NCBI RefSeq assembly: GCF_047948215.1
Contig: NC_134465.1
Coordinates: 43,809,946 to 43,873,945, forward strand
DNA: 64,000 nucleotides
Direction: 5' to 3'
Source of the DNA: Lycorma delicatula
Taxonomy: Eukaryota > Arthropoda > Insecta > Hemiptera > Fulgoridae
Made by a program: the position numbers and the translations under genes
Part shown: piece by piece, positions 21,413-33,074 of the stretch
Layout: each line of letters begins with the position of its first letter
Position numbering within the stretch: the stretch's first letter is position 1
Notes under the pieces: generated by a model
Database searches by the model: none
Seen by the model: the letters and a program-made list of their open reading frames with translations, nothing else
What the model was told of the DNA's origin: nothing

Positions 21413-22435
21413 GTAACAACTAGTTGTACACCTCTCCTTTGACTGCAATCGACTGGACCAAAAGTGTCCAAAAAAAGCCCAAATTAAAAAAAAAATTAGA
21501 TTTTGAACTTTCTCTTTAATCCAGTAATATACCCTCATTGAGAGCTTTTCAACGATATATGATAAATGGCACTTATTTTCATTGTATTCAGAGTTATAGC
21601 CAAATAAAAATTTAATTTAATTAATGAAATATTTGGATCTTACAAAGGATGGCACATCAGTTCGAATCAGACTTCATCTCCTTTTTTATTAACTTTTTTT
21701 AATTTAAATATATTGATTTATTAATAATTATTAACCCGTGATTGAAAAAAAAATTACAATTAATAATAATTCTATAATAACAATAAAAAAAGTTAGAAAA
21801 ATAATCATAAATTATTAGTGAAATAAAATTTTATGTATTTAAAAAAAAATGCGTATCTGTAATTTAATATGCATTATTACACATGTGTATATGTTATAGA
21901 TTTGGTGAAACATATGATTATTTAATACTAATTGAAAATTATAATTTACAATCATATTTTTTTTTTTATTTTCTAGTTTAATTACTGTTTAATTTTATTT
22001 AATTATTCTAGAATTTCTGTGTAATTTTACCTACATTAAAGTTGACTGATAAATATACCCTCACAAGAACAACATATACACTGAGGCATTCTTGCCCGAT
22101 CATTAATAAATTGCAAAAACTTCTTATCTTTTAGTTCATTACTTTTGTGATGTTGTCGGTCAACATTCTCCCCAAATCGGAGTTGGATCATTTCATTTAT
22201 ATAATTTTTTTTTGTTGCCAGTCATTTAATCGCTGTTTGGGCTGATATTATTCTTCCGATCTTAATTTTTGTACACATTCTCTAGTTTTAGTAGCCGTGT
22301 AACTGTCCAATTTATTAAAGAATTGGAGGATCGTATCTCACTTTCAAATGAAATAAGTTTAAATGAAGTGCAGCAAAAAAATATGTATATGTAATTTAAT
22401 AGGCGTATAAGGAAATCATGTGGTGTCCACATCAG

Positions 22436-23559
22436 ATTTTTTTATAAAAAAATTATTTAGGAACAAGTTTGACATTATGGTCCACAATACATGGAACTCT
22501 ACGGACAATTCCATCTTCAAATAATGAAGTCACACATTCTGTTAAGGTTAAACATTTCTTTCCTACTGCATGAAATTTCTTTTATATTTCAAAATAAGAC
22601 ATTTTTTGTACGTATAACTCTATGCCTAAATATATTTATGTTATCCTAATGTTTTTTGCAAGCCATTTCTATACTAGATCTTAACAAAAAAGATGCGATG
22701 AACAAAATGTAACATAACTTATTTTTAAATACAATTCTTAACAGTATTTCGTATCTTAAAAAGAATTCTTTGTAGGATAAAAACAACATATCTCTTATTA
22801 AAATAGGATTCCTATAGAAAAAAATTAAATCAACCAAGTAACCCGCATCGTTACTCGATTTATTTTCAATCGAAAACACACGGAAGTTTGACCATACTTG
22901 ACCGATTTGCCGAAAGAGATTGAAGGATCTAAAAAATATAACTTTATCCAACTACGCTAAGAGATTTTTTAATGAATTACAAATTTTCACTTTTATTAAG
23001 ACTTTCCCGGGAGACGGCTTTAGCCGCATTCTGGGATCGTTCTACAACTGTGTTGTCATCTTTTTTTAGATCATATAATAAGTCGGATTCATCACTTTGA
23101 GTCCGATTCCAAACATCAGAGCAGGAATAGAAAAAAAATCTCAATTCGGTTCCCGGGAAAAAATTCAAAACGTACGCGTCAGCACTATGTTTTGGTTATA
23201 AACTCAACTTGTTGCGATTATTTTAAAGAACAAAGTTCAACTACGAATAGTATTTTGACGTGCTAGATAATAACATTGAAACCCGCAAATAAAAAGGGAA
23301 CATCCCACTTCTCTTTCAAAAGATGTACTTTTTTCCACGTTAACAGCCGCCTCAATATCTTCAAAAGTCGGGTCGGTAGGTGTTGCACCATCCATAAAGT
23401 TCCAGTCAACTTGCGGTCTCAATCAAGATAGTAAGTTTTTATTCTTCTTCGAAAACAAAAATTTGAATTTAAACATTATATGGAATAGAAATTGATAGAT
23501 TGCACCAAAATACGTTACGTATTTTACTTTTCCTTAATAGATGATACAGCAGTTATAAA
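22436..23559. other. No recognised repeat; two unexplained short frames
   Basis: Minus-strand frames at 23237-23422 (with ATPTDPTFEDIEAAVNVEK) and 22977-23168 (with SDESDLLYDLKKDDNTVVE) look more protein-like than most random frames here. They are short, separated by stops and unrecognised. They may be the decayed remains of a transposase or another gene. Confidence 0.25.
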
Positions 23560-24316
23560 GGAAAGTATTTATTATTATATTCGAATTCTTCCACTAAATG
23601 GAAGACGTTAAGCAAATAACTCAACTTTTCTTTCGGTTTATCTTGTTACTCCAATAAGTTTTCATTCTTTCCGAAAAAGCTTATTTACGCTCTTCTGACC
23701 ACTTTGGTCTATACTGTTTTTGTTTTGGTTGCTCTGATGTAACTTCCCATTTGTTTACTGAAGGTGTCGTCTCTTTCTAAAATGTCTGTTGGACTTATGT
23801 TGGCGTTTTTTAGGTTCTTTTGAAGTTTGTCCATCCAAGGTGTTGAATTCTTGAGCGAGGTTACATATTCTATTTTCTTTTTGTCAATCGATTTTCTGAT
23901 AGTCTACTGAGATGACCAAAGAATTTCATTCGTCTTTTCTTAATTTCAATTTCGATGTTTGAATACTTTTCTGTTGTTTTGACCGATTGTAGTCTGCAAT
24001 TATCTTGGGTATATTTTACTCCTAAGATTTTCCGAATGATCTTCCTTTCTACTTTTTTAATTTCTTCAACTTCACGTTTTCTGTTAAGTGTCAAAGTTTC
24101 ACTGGCGTAAAGGACTGCTGGGTTTATAACTGTGTTGTATTTATAGATATTGGTAAAAATTTTGGGTGTGAAATTATTTGCAACTTTCCACTTTTTATGA
24201 CCTCCTCTAACCAAAAAAACCCACGAAAAATTCCGGAAAATATATCTGTATCTATGACCTGAATTTGATAAATATTTCCAGACTACTCGAACAGTAGTAT
24301 TTAAAATTTTATTCAA
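23560..24316 (-). pseudogene. LINE reverse transcriptase C-terminal domain, second lineage
   Basis: The minus-strand frame from about 24316 to 23870 contains NPAVLYASETLTLNRKREVE, then KVERKIIRKILGVKYTQDN and KKRRMKFFGHLSRL. This is the downstream thumb/tail region of a non-LTR RT. Beyond the frame end, other frames continue with SPTDILERDDTFSKQM, matching the usual C-terminal tail of that group. It is clearly different from the main LINE family of the window, which has RRLEAFEMRCYRRMLKIRW here. The catalytic core is missing. Upstream of VRGGHKKWKVANNF the alignment to known architecture is vague. Confidence 0.75.
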
Positions 24317-25425
24317 TTATTTCTATATGTGTGTCATCCTTGACATTAAATTTTAAACTTAAACCGAAAAGAGGGTGGGATATTTATTCACATTTAAATA
24401 TTTCAACTTTTTGTGTAGGCATCGTAGGAACTTGAATTTCTGTTCAGTAGTAATACTAAGTATTTTTGTTCAATGTATAATCGATTGGAAGTTGGGAAAT
24501 TTAGTTAAAAATTCACGAATCTTGAAAAAAAATATTCATCTAGATATCTTTTTATTTCTATTAAATTTTGGGTTAGATCCTACAAGAGAATACGGCCGTA
24601 TTAAAAATAACTGTTTTTAGATTCTAGTAAAATCCAAAAAAAAAATTCAAAACCATTTACAAGAAATCGTTTAAGCATCAAATTAGATAAAAGTGTATTT
24701 CTGTGCAGGAGATTTAACCGTATGAAATTGTTAGTGTTGAAAAAAAGTTGAGTAAGGTTTTATCCAATTTCATTAGTTTTATTTTTAAATTATTAATAAA
24801 CTTATTTTATGTTAAAGTATAAAATTTAAATAAAATGTTTCCTTATAAGAGAATCATATAATAGAATATTCATTCTTTATATAGGTACTCCTTAATTACG
24901 ACATTCAGTGACCTCTATCGCTAAGTGAAATATCATCGGAACCTTTACAAACATTGAAGAAATTTATTTTTCTACAAAAAATAAATTCGTTAGTAAGATT
25001 ATTCAAAAGTATCAAAGATCAATTTCCAAAATCGTTTCGTTTTCTATCTCATTTCGATCGGTTTCAGAATTACAATTTCCGATGAGTAAAAAATCTGCTC
25101 ATTTCTCTACCTCGCTTATGATTTATACTTAAATTATACAATTACACTTCAACTACTTCTTATTTGCTGTATTTACAATAATTTTCTCAGAATTAAATTT
25201 TCTATAAGTTTTGTTACTAAATCTTCCACATTTATTAGTCATTTAACTGCAAACCTAAAAAGACTTTTTTAAACATCGAATTTTGTGTTTTACATCGGAT
25301 ATTTTACAAACTATTGGAGTTACAGTTTTGGGATCTCTTTTAACCTAATTTCCAGCTTAAATTACATAAGAAACCACGAATTTTACAAATTAATTTGTGT
25401 CCCAAAAATTACAGTAGGGCTTCTT
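24317..25425. other. AT-rich DNA without a recognised gene
   Basis: Nothing coding. Two ends near 24893 and 25880 (the latter GGAACACTCTGTATAAGAC) could belong to a decayed DNA transposon; they are too weak to annotate. Confidence 0.4.
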
Positions 25426-25440
25426 TTTATTAGAAGAGCT

Positions 25441-25730
25441 TTTCTTTCTTTTCCTGTTTAGCCTCCGGTAACTACCGTTTAGATAATACTTCAGAGGATG
25501 ATATGTATGAGTGTAAATGAAGTGTAGTCTTGTACATTCTCAGTTCGACCATTCCTGAGATGTATGGTTAATTGAAACCCAACCACCAAAGAACACCGGT
25601 ATCCACGATCTAGTATTCAAATCCGTGCAAAGATTTACTAGGCTTTACTAGGACTTGAACGCTGGAACTCTCGCCTACCAAATCAGCTGATTTGGGAAGA
25701 CGCGTTCACCACTAGACCAACCCGGTGGGA
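25441..25730 (-). mobile_element. tRNA-derived SINE, minus strand, 15-bp duplication
   Basis: The perfect duplication TTTATTAGAAGAGCT flanks it (25426-25440 and 25731-25745). On the minus strand the head reads CCCACCGGGTTGGTCTAGTG and contains an A box (TTGGTCTAGTGG) and a B-box-like GCGTTCAAGTCC. A body of about 200 bp and an A/AAAG-rich tail follow. Two further copies are at 59213-59516 and 63419-63721. SINEs are transcribed by RNA polymerase III and borrow LINE enzymes to move. The intact duplication says the insertion is fairly young. Confidence 0.95.
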
Positions 25731-26295
25731 TTTATTAGAAGAGCTGAAAGGACGAAATTTTTCGCTAGCCGTAAATTGAAAACAAAGAGTTTCCAGAGCT
25801 ACGTTTATATGTACTTTATTCATTACTTTTACTAGTAGAACATATCCTGACAGTTACTCCGTTTCTTCATGGAACACTCTGTATAAGACAATATTTATTT
25901 TTATTTTGATAGGTTCAATAAACATTGCTATTTAAGGGAAATTAATTGATTATGTTAGGTATTTAAACATTAAATCGGTAAAAGTTTTTGCCAGAATTTA
26001 GGTTATGTTTAAAGAAAAGTAAGCAATCAGGTAAACTATTACAGATAAATGAGCGGTTGAAATTTTTCTAACTGTTTTACACGAATCAATTCGGAAAAAG
26101 GCCGTTTAAGCTCTGTTTATAAAATTCCGTACATAGTCTACGATTATTACAAGACTGCCCAAAAAAGAGTGTAATGTATTTAGCGTGTACGTATGTATGT
26201 TTTTTTTCCAACGTAGCAGCTCAACGGCCGAACCGATTTAGAAGTAAGACGCCACGTTGGAATCCTTACGTTACCCGGAATATCATAGGCTATAA

Positions 26296-26296
<1 letters not shown>

Positions 26297-26378
<82 letters not shown>
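26297..26378. repeat. Compound (TA)n(TG)n(TA)n microsatellite
   Basis: TA units, then about 22 TG units with single CG interruptions, then TA again. Confidence 0.96.
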
Positions 26379-26444
26379 AAAATAATAAATAAATATAAAA
26401 AATTAGAAGGGAAAAATTAAAATTAATTTTAATTAAATTAAAAT

Positions 26445-26605
26445 TAGGTAGAAGGGAAAAATTGTGTAGGCAGGCCACGTTTGGAGTATGTAAAACAAAT
26501 TGTTTGGGATGCAGGATGTACAGGGTATACTGAAATGAAACGACTAGCACTAGATAGGGAATCTTGGAGAGCTGCATCAAACCAGTCAAATGACTGAAGA
26601 CAAAA
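26445..26605 (+). mobile_element. LINE 3' end fragment, copy 3
   Basis: About 150 bp of the main LINE family's last coding part (RPRLEYVKQIVWDAG) and its terminal CAAATGACTGAAGACAAAAA. It sits inside family B. A-rich flanks hide any duplication. Confidence 0.9.
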
Positions 26606-26770
26606 ATAAAAAATAAAAAAATAAAAAATTAGAAAAAAAATTATTCTATAAACAAAATTGTCACCCGTACGTTTTTTAATTATCCTATATTAAAAAGGAA
26701 CGATTTTTTTTTTGGAAGTCATGTTTTTTAAGTTTTAATATTTATCTCTTGTTAATTTTGATGTAAATAA

Positions 26771-27721
26771 AATTTTATTAACGTTATTTTACTTAAATAG
26801 TCAACGATAAATCCTGGCCGGTCATACCGTAAGATGTAAATAAAACCATTCCTTTCATAACAAGAGATGCACGTCGTAAATAATGCAAACTAAAACACGT
26901 TGAATGAAATATTCCAGAATTTTCTGGATAATATTATTATTCACTCGGTAATATTGGAGTTTTATTTTGACACAATAAAAAAAAAAAAAAATCAATCTTC
27001 TTAAAAAAATGTAAAAGAAAGATTCAAAATATATAATGTTATTTAGTAAAATCTGTTTCTCTATACTGAATTAGGTTAACCGTTGTAAAAATAGCCCTTA
27101 CTTATGAATTTCATTGTGAAACGAAGCGTTAAGAGTGCTAACAAACAAACAAAAAAAATCTACGTCCAAGTAGAAAATAAAGTAAAAAAAAAAGTATAAA
27201 AAATTGTTCAGCTGGCGGTATGATGGACAACGGCCGTCCGGCTCGAGCCAAATAAATCCCAATAAAATAGAGTTTTTTCTTCTTTTTTTTTTTTTTTTTT
27301 ATTAGAATAAGAAAAAAAAGGAAGGACTGAATTCATTTTATTTGACTATAAGGATTAGATTTAAAGTACCGATAATCTTTTCATTCTTTACTTTTTATGA
27401 AGAAGAAGGAAGAGGAAAGAAAATAATTTGAGAAATGGTGGTAGTTTTTTTTTAAATCTTTCAACAAAAAAAAATCTGAAGAGCGTCAATTACGAAGGTT
27501 TATTAAAAGTTTATAAACTTATAAAAATAAAATGTTCCTTTAACATTATCACTCAAAAACGTAAGATATATTACTATCTAATAGGTGTATATTATCTTAT
27601 TTGACCAGGCATTATTCAAGAACAATTGAACAAATTTAATGAAACTAATGAATATTATTTTAAATAAGATTTAAAATTCTGTATTGTGTTGACAAATTAA
27701 ATAATGTTTTTATTGTATATA
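26771..27721. other. AT-rich DNA without a recognised gene
   Basis: Homopolymer T and A runs (e.g. near 26980 and 27283-27300). No coding signal or shared repeat. Confidence 0.5.
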
Positions 27722-27825
27722 ACCGGTCCAACAACCCAGACACAGTATAGAATAAAACAAAAAATAATTAAAAAACAACCTCATAAGAAATACTTTGAGA
27801 AATTCTCTTGAGGGGGCTCAGGTCA
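27722..27825 (+). repeat. Family E repeat, copy 1
   Basis: About 100 bp from AACCGGTCCAACAACCC to GAGGGGGCTCAGGTCAG. It is nearly identical to 31068-31170. The sequences diverge completely after the shared CTCAGGTCAG, so this is a sharp element end. Confidence 0.85.
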
Positions 27826-29009
27826 GCGCAAGCGAATCCCAGAGCCAACTCAGGAGCTCCTCGGGGCCTCCCGGGACGAAGGGACTTACTCCCAGGTCAC
27901 AGAACTCGCTTCCCTAACCATACCCGATTTGCCAGGGAGACCGGCGCCCTAGAAACCCGTAGAGCTTGCCTCGGTCACCATTCCCATCTACTCAGAAGGC
28001 ACCACTCCCTGGACCCCTATACTATACGTTATTCTCATGGTTGTGAAAATAATATCGATAATATTGATAAACATCGATAAATTATAGTATTCAGGCTTTA
28101 TAGAAACCTGAAAAAATTTAAATTTCATAAGAGAGAATCATAGTAACTACGATAACTAAAGTACATACATACGCCTTTGACGACGAAAAATTCATAACTT
28201 ATTTCTTTTCCGAGGTGGAAGAAATATAATAACGAAGTTAAAGGATTAATCTATTTTTTCCTTAATGAATATCTCTAATCCACAACTTCACCCTTTTTGG
28301 GGGCGAAAAAATAATGAATATTTTTAACATCTTAACCTTGAAGAGAGTTAGCTAGGGCTTCGGTCGATGGCTTAAAATCTTCCCCGTGATAATACGAATC
28401 TATCCTGTAAATTTGAAAGTAATGGGTCGATCGGTTCTCGCATGATTCGATGACAAACAAAGAGACAAACTTTATGTACTCGTATTCCTAATAACCGTTA
28501 TCTGTTAGATCGAGAGTGTACGTGGTGAAGTGTTTTCCCTCCGAGGTCAAGATGTATGCTAAAGTTAGCCTCCAACATATTAACAAACACCTTGTTTGAA
28601 TTTTGAAATTAGGACGATTATTTGCCGAGATATTATAAGAGCACACAATTTCATCTTCCAGAACAGCGCCTCAGTAGCACCCCATTTGTTACCGGTTGTC
28701 GGTAATGATTGATCTAATCTCCCACGACGTATTCGCATACCTCACTACTCTAGCCTCACATGCAGTCACCACAGGAAGTTCATTATTATTAAATAAATTA
28801 GCATTTTAATTTAATGGTTAAATAGATAACTTTTAATAATATTTCACTAAACGTACATTTAATTCTATTATTTTTGTAATATTCTTCATTCAATTGATTC
28901 GAATAATTCAGTTCAAATCCAGCAAACACAGTGATGAAGACTCGCAGTTCACGGTTCATTAATTCAATTCATTAAAGTTTGTGCTTCAACCCATATCTCC
29001 ACTGCTACA
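27826..29009. other. GC-rich block, then noncoding DNA
   Basis: 27826-28020 is much GC-richer than its neighbours and open on the plus strand for 90 codons, rich in Arg, Pro and Leu with no motif. It abuts family E, so it may be retroelement tail. The remainder to 29009 has one phrase, GCCGAGATATTA near 28622, also found in family A, and nothing coding. Confidence 0.35.
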
Positions 29010-29011
29010 TA

Positions 29012-30332
29012 CAGAATGATTCAGGAGGATAGCGCAATACTTTGACAACTCATTCTAGAGGCTAAAAATAAGAAAAAAATTCATATAAACATAAGTCCGA
29101 AAACGCTTCGTTAGCGAGTTATACAGAGTGAAAGATTTCGCCCGAGTTTCAGTTCCTCCGGGTAAATTAAGGCTTTCTGAAATTCTAGGAAGGTCAATTA
29201 AGGGGCAAATTCAATTGTTTCTTATGGTTTTTGAGCTGGGAAATCGAAAAAAATAGGTCTCAGAACTGTATCATTCTTAGTTTCTAAGATATCCCATGTA
29301 AAACGCCAAAAATAGGGTCAAAAAACACATTTTTTTACGTTTGACGTACAATAACGTTGTTAAATTGGCAATAAATCATACATTTTTTAAACATAAATTG
29401 TAGAGAATTTAATTATAAGAAGATTGATGTAAATAATATCAACAGAAAACAAGTAAAATTTTAAACATGTCGATTCTTATTACAAACAAGACCGACGAAA
29501 ACTTAGAAGAAAATTTTACAAAAAAAGAAAACAGGTGTGTTTAGTAGGTACAATAATTTTAGACCTACTGAAAACAAGTTGGTAGCACTGATTTTTTTCA
29601 TCACAATTTGTTTAAATACTACTCATTGTCAGTTAATTGTGGTAATGTGTTAAATAACCTTTCGCTGATCAATCGTGTTTGCAGTATTACGTCGAATTCT
29701 TATCGTAAAAATTTCAGAAAACTGTTAACAAGTGTAATTTTGTATTCATTTTACAGTGCATAAAAATCAAGTCTGTTAAATATTTCTTTCTTCCTTCAGT
29801 TATTTTCTACTGTACATAACGAAAAAGTTTTTTCAATCTGTTAAAAATTAATCCGTTTTGTTGTTCATAGAAGTCGATATGTTTAAAATTTTATTATTTT
29901 TTTGTTGACATTATTTACATCAATCTTCATATAATTAAATTCTTTACAATTTTTGTTTAAAAAATCTACGATTTATTGCCAATTAACAACGTTATTGTAC
30001 GTCAAACGTAAAAAAAAAATGTGTTTTTTGACCCTATTTTTGGCGTTTTGCATTGGATGTATTAGAAAATAAGAGAGATACTGTTCTGGGACCTATTTTT
30101 TCGATTTCCCAGATCAAAAACCATAAGAAACAATTGAATTTTCTCCTTAATTGACCTTCCCAGAATTTCAGAAAGCCTTAATTTACCCGGAGGAACTGAA
30201 ACTCGGGCGAAATCTTTCACTCTGTATAACTCGCTAACGAAGTGTTTTCGGACCTATGTTTATATGAACTTTTTTCTTATTTTTAGCCTCTAGAATGAGT
30301 TATCAAAGTATTGCCCTATCCTCCTGAATCAG

Positions 30333-30336
<4 letters not shown>
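29012..30336. mobile_element. Foldback element with ~469-bp inverted arms
   Basis: Arms at 29012-29480 and 29868-30336 are inverted copies of each other along their whole length, differing by point changes and small indels. The ends are CAGAATGATTCAGGAGGATAG minus one base on the left and CAGACTGATTCAGGAGGAT on the right (minus strand). TA flanks both ends (29010-29011 and 30337-30338), as in Tc1/mariner targets. The 387-bp middle is noncoding. No transposase is present, so it must have been moved in trans. RNA read through it would form a long hairpin. Confidence 0.93.

Positions 30337-30398
<62 letters not shown>
30337..30398. repeat. (TA)n microsatellite at the foldback end
   Basis: About 31 TA units beginning at the TA target of the foldback element. 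Confidence 0.96.
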
Positions 30399-30399
<1 letters not shown>

Positions 30400-31067
30400 G
30401 GAGTGTTCCGGACCGTATTCGCCGAATTTCAGGAACTGATTCAGGATACCAAAATGAGCAAAAGTTTTATATTGATATAAGTTCTATCTTGGTTTGTTTT
30501 CCTTCTAGACGCCATTTTGTGATTTTCAACAAAAAAATTATTTCTCAGGAACGGGTAAAACTACTTTTAAAAAAAACTGGAAAATAAATGAGTAGTGTCT
30601 TTTCTACAAAATAAAAAATTTTAAAAACGTCACCTTCAAGAATTTCAAAATGACTGCCATATTAATTTTTTTATCTTCTATATCTTAGTAATTATTTGTT
30701 TGATCGATTGTTTTTTTTTTATTACAAATATATTAAGAATTTTATTTTATTTTACACCTCATTTGTAAAAATCCATTGACAAACAATCGAGTTATTGCAG
30801 ACAATTAACTTGGCAGTACACTTACGCACTGTAATACAAGGTGATAATTTTTTATTATTAATTTACTATTAATATTTGTTGATTAATAATTTTTATTACA
30901 TTTAGTGGAGGAAATAAAAACAGGCAAAAAATTATCAGCTTGTTAATAATGTTAATTTTAATGTTTTCCTAACCCACGTCGGGAACTATACAATCTTCAA
31001 ACTTGCTTACCATATATTTACATTATAGGTTCGCTCGATTAACCTTAACACAGTTGATATATACTAA
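30399..31067. other. Noncoding, probable transposon remnant
   Basis: CGGAGTGTTCCGGACCGTATT after the TA tract looks like the end of another TA-target element (21 bases here, only the first half is end-like). Downstream is AT-rich DNA without frames. Confidence 0.35.
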
Positions 31068-31170
31068 CCGGCCCAACGCCAGACACAGTATAGAATAAAA
31101 CAAAAAATAATTTAAAAAAATAACCCCATAAGAAATACTTTGAAAATTCTCTTGAGGGGGCTCAGGTCAG
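31068..31170 (+). repeat. Family E repeat, copy 2
   Basis: Matches 27722-27825 and ends at the same base, GGGGCTCAGGTCAG. The next base begins a perfect palindrome. Confidence 0.85.
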
Positions 31171-31581
31171 AAATCTTATCAGAGATAAGATTTCTTAGGA
31201 CTAGAAAAGTCTACACCAAATTAGATAAATTTAGATACGTAGACAATCAGAGAGAGTTTGATTTTTCAATATGAATAGCACAATAATGATAGATGCAATA
31301 TGCATCTATCATTATTGGAAGAAGAAAAACTTCCATTTATCAATCTATGAAAACCAGAAACCGAAGCTGACCAAAATTAAATTACGGTAAACAGGCTTAA
31401 CAAAGGTTAATCCTTCAATGAAGATGTCAAGCAAATCCTAATTTACATTTTGTGATGGCGATAGAATTACATTATCATCAATAAATAAAGCTAAAATCGG
31501 GTTGGGAGTTTCAGAAATATTTGATGTAAAAATCTTGTAAAATAACGGCAACAAAATGCAGCCTTGTGGGACTCCTACGTT
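31171..31581 (-). pseudogene. Jockey-type reverse transcriptase fragment
   Basis: The minus-strand frame from 31581 to 31440 reads NVGVPQGCILLPLFYKIFTS, which is RT motif B as in jockey (GVPQGSVLGPLLY). About 15 residues later comes LALFIDDNVILSPSQ, motif C, with the two catalytic Asp kept but Tyr-Ala replaced by Ile-related residues. A stop follows directly. Further towards 31171 the frame is lost and two perfect palindromes occur (31170-31196 and 31281-31317). Only about 45 codons are readable, but the two motifs at the correct spacing make the call firm. Confidence 0.8.
31281..31317. repeat. Perfect 17-bp palindrome, 3-nt spacer
   Basis: CAATAATGATAGATGCA at 31281-31297, spacer ATA, and its exact reverse complement at 31301-31317. 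Confidence 0.97.
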
Positions 31582-33074
31582 GATTATTTTTTTTCAAGTT
31601 TTTTTAAATAATTGAATCTTATCTTATCAAAGTTGACCGAATTATAATACTGCGTTACAAATAACAAAAAAAAAAAGAAGAAAGCGAGGGATATTTTACA
31701 TAAAATGATTTGCAAAACAATCGATTAAGCATTTAAAATGTAGATATTAGGAGATAGACTTTTAGATTTGACAGGCATAATGAGCAAATGATTGTTAACA
31801 AGAGCTATTGTTCAATCTTTAACAGTTACCCGCCAACGTACTCCAGTAAAAATATAACAAAGCACACATGCATTCCTTTCTCCTCCACCATATAGTGTAA
31901 CCTAGTGAAGTGTATACGTTCTGCAGCTGCAACCTTTTTCGATAGTAACTATTTTATATAGTCTGTTAGGTCCGGCTAACTTTTTGAGTCGTGATGGACG
32001 TCTAGCAAACTAGCCCTTCTTTACATATACGGTTCATTTTATTCTCTACTACCGTCAAAAAGGGCTTACTCCGATAAAGACTGTATTCAATAAAATGTTA
32101 CGCATGTGCATGCATCAATGTGACCGACTCATCCCCCTTCAACAATTATATTTTTCTCTCGTTCTATGATTTCCCCTCCAAGTTGGTCCACCATTGCTTG
32201 TCCAGTAGAATAATTTTTTCTTAAATTTTTTTGTTAACTAAATCTAACCTCCCTTTATTCTTCCTATATACAGAACACTTATTCTTTTCATAAACAATTA
32301 TATAATCTTCCACTTTCATTTTCCATCATCATTTTAGTATTTTATCTTTTTTTTCAGCAAATATAAATTAAAAAAAAAATTATGAACTTTTTTTTTATTA
32401 TAAAATTTTATTAATTTTTGCTTTCTTCAATCTATATCCCATTGGAAAAAATTACTGTAGTAGATTTACCAAATTTCAAGAACATACAAAGATCAAATTT
32501 AGTAGAAATGCAACCGTTATCTAACTGATTTATAAGGAAACATTTTATATGCAATCATAATCAAACCGAACCTACTTCTTTAAAATATTGTTATAATCAT
32601 TGTATTTCGGTTGTACGGGTTAGATTAACAGCATTGTAAGATTTGAGCTTATAGCATTTAAACTCAAGACAAACAGCTTATAGAATTATTGTGTTTGAAT
32701 GGTTTTTTTAAATATTGTATTCTTGGACTAAAATAATATTCTCGCAACATAGAAAAACAAAACCAACTAAAAAAAAAGACATTAAAAATTAACAGTAAAA
32801 ATTAATACTTAAATTTCCACCTTAAGATAAGAGAAAAAACCGAATCGAAATAAATATTAATTAGAAACATTATGTTGTTTTTAATTTGCTGCTAACTTCG
32901 AAAATTTAAAACTAAATGAAAAGTTGGAGAAATTTTTTTTCTCATTACTCATCAAAATTTCGAAAGGTCGATTAACACTCGTTTTAAATAACGATGTGAT
33001 TAAAAGTTCATAAAATTTATTTAAAATATAAATAATTTTATGGTAAATATATAAAGGTACAAAATGTAAAAAAA
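31582..33074. other. AT-rich DNA without a recognised gene
   Basis: No coding signal. No repeat shared with the rest of the window that I could see. Confidence 0.5.

Larger units (their letters stand above)
19745..22435 (+). repeat. Family P repeat, copy 2 (long variant), split by a LINE
   Basis: Begins ACTTCCTTGTACGAAGTAAG and ends with the ATGTGGTGTCCACAT palindrome at 22418-22432. The LINE insertion removes 19984-21412 from it. Downstream of the core (to about 21890) this copy has about 500 bp of extra sequence before a second P-type terminus. The inverted copy at 42655-43588 shares that extension (blocks near GTAACTGTCCA and GATCGTAT). The copy-specific palindrome GTATCCGAGAT/ATCTCGGATAC lies at 19895-19924. 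Confidence 0.85.
26150..26770 (+). repeat. Family B repeat, copy 1
   Basis: Shares ACTGCCCAAAAAA, CGTTGGAATCCTT and, downstream of an insertion, AAAATTGTCACCCG with the copy at 33875-35030. It is interrupted by a LINE 3' fragment (26445-26605) and by an expanded TA/TG microsatellite. No coding capacity. Confidence 0.8.
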
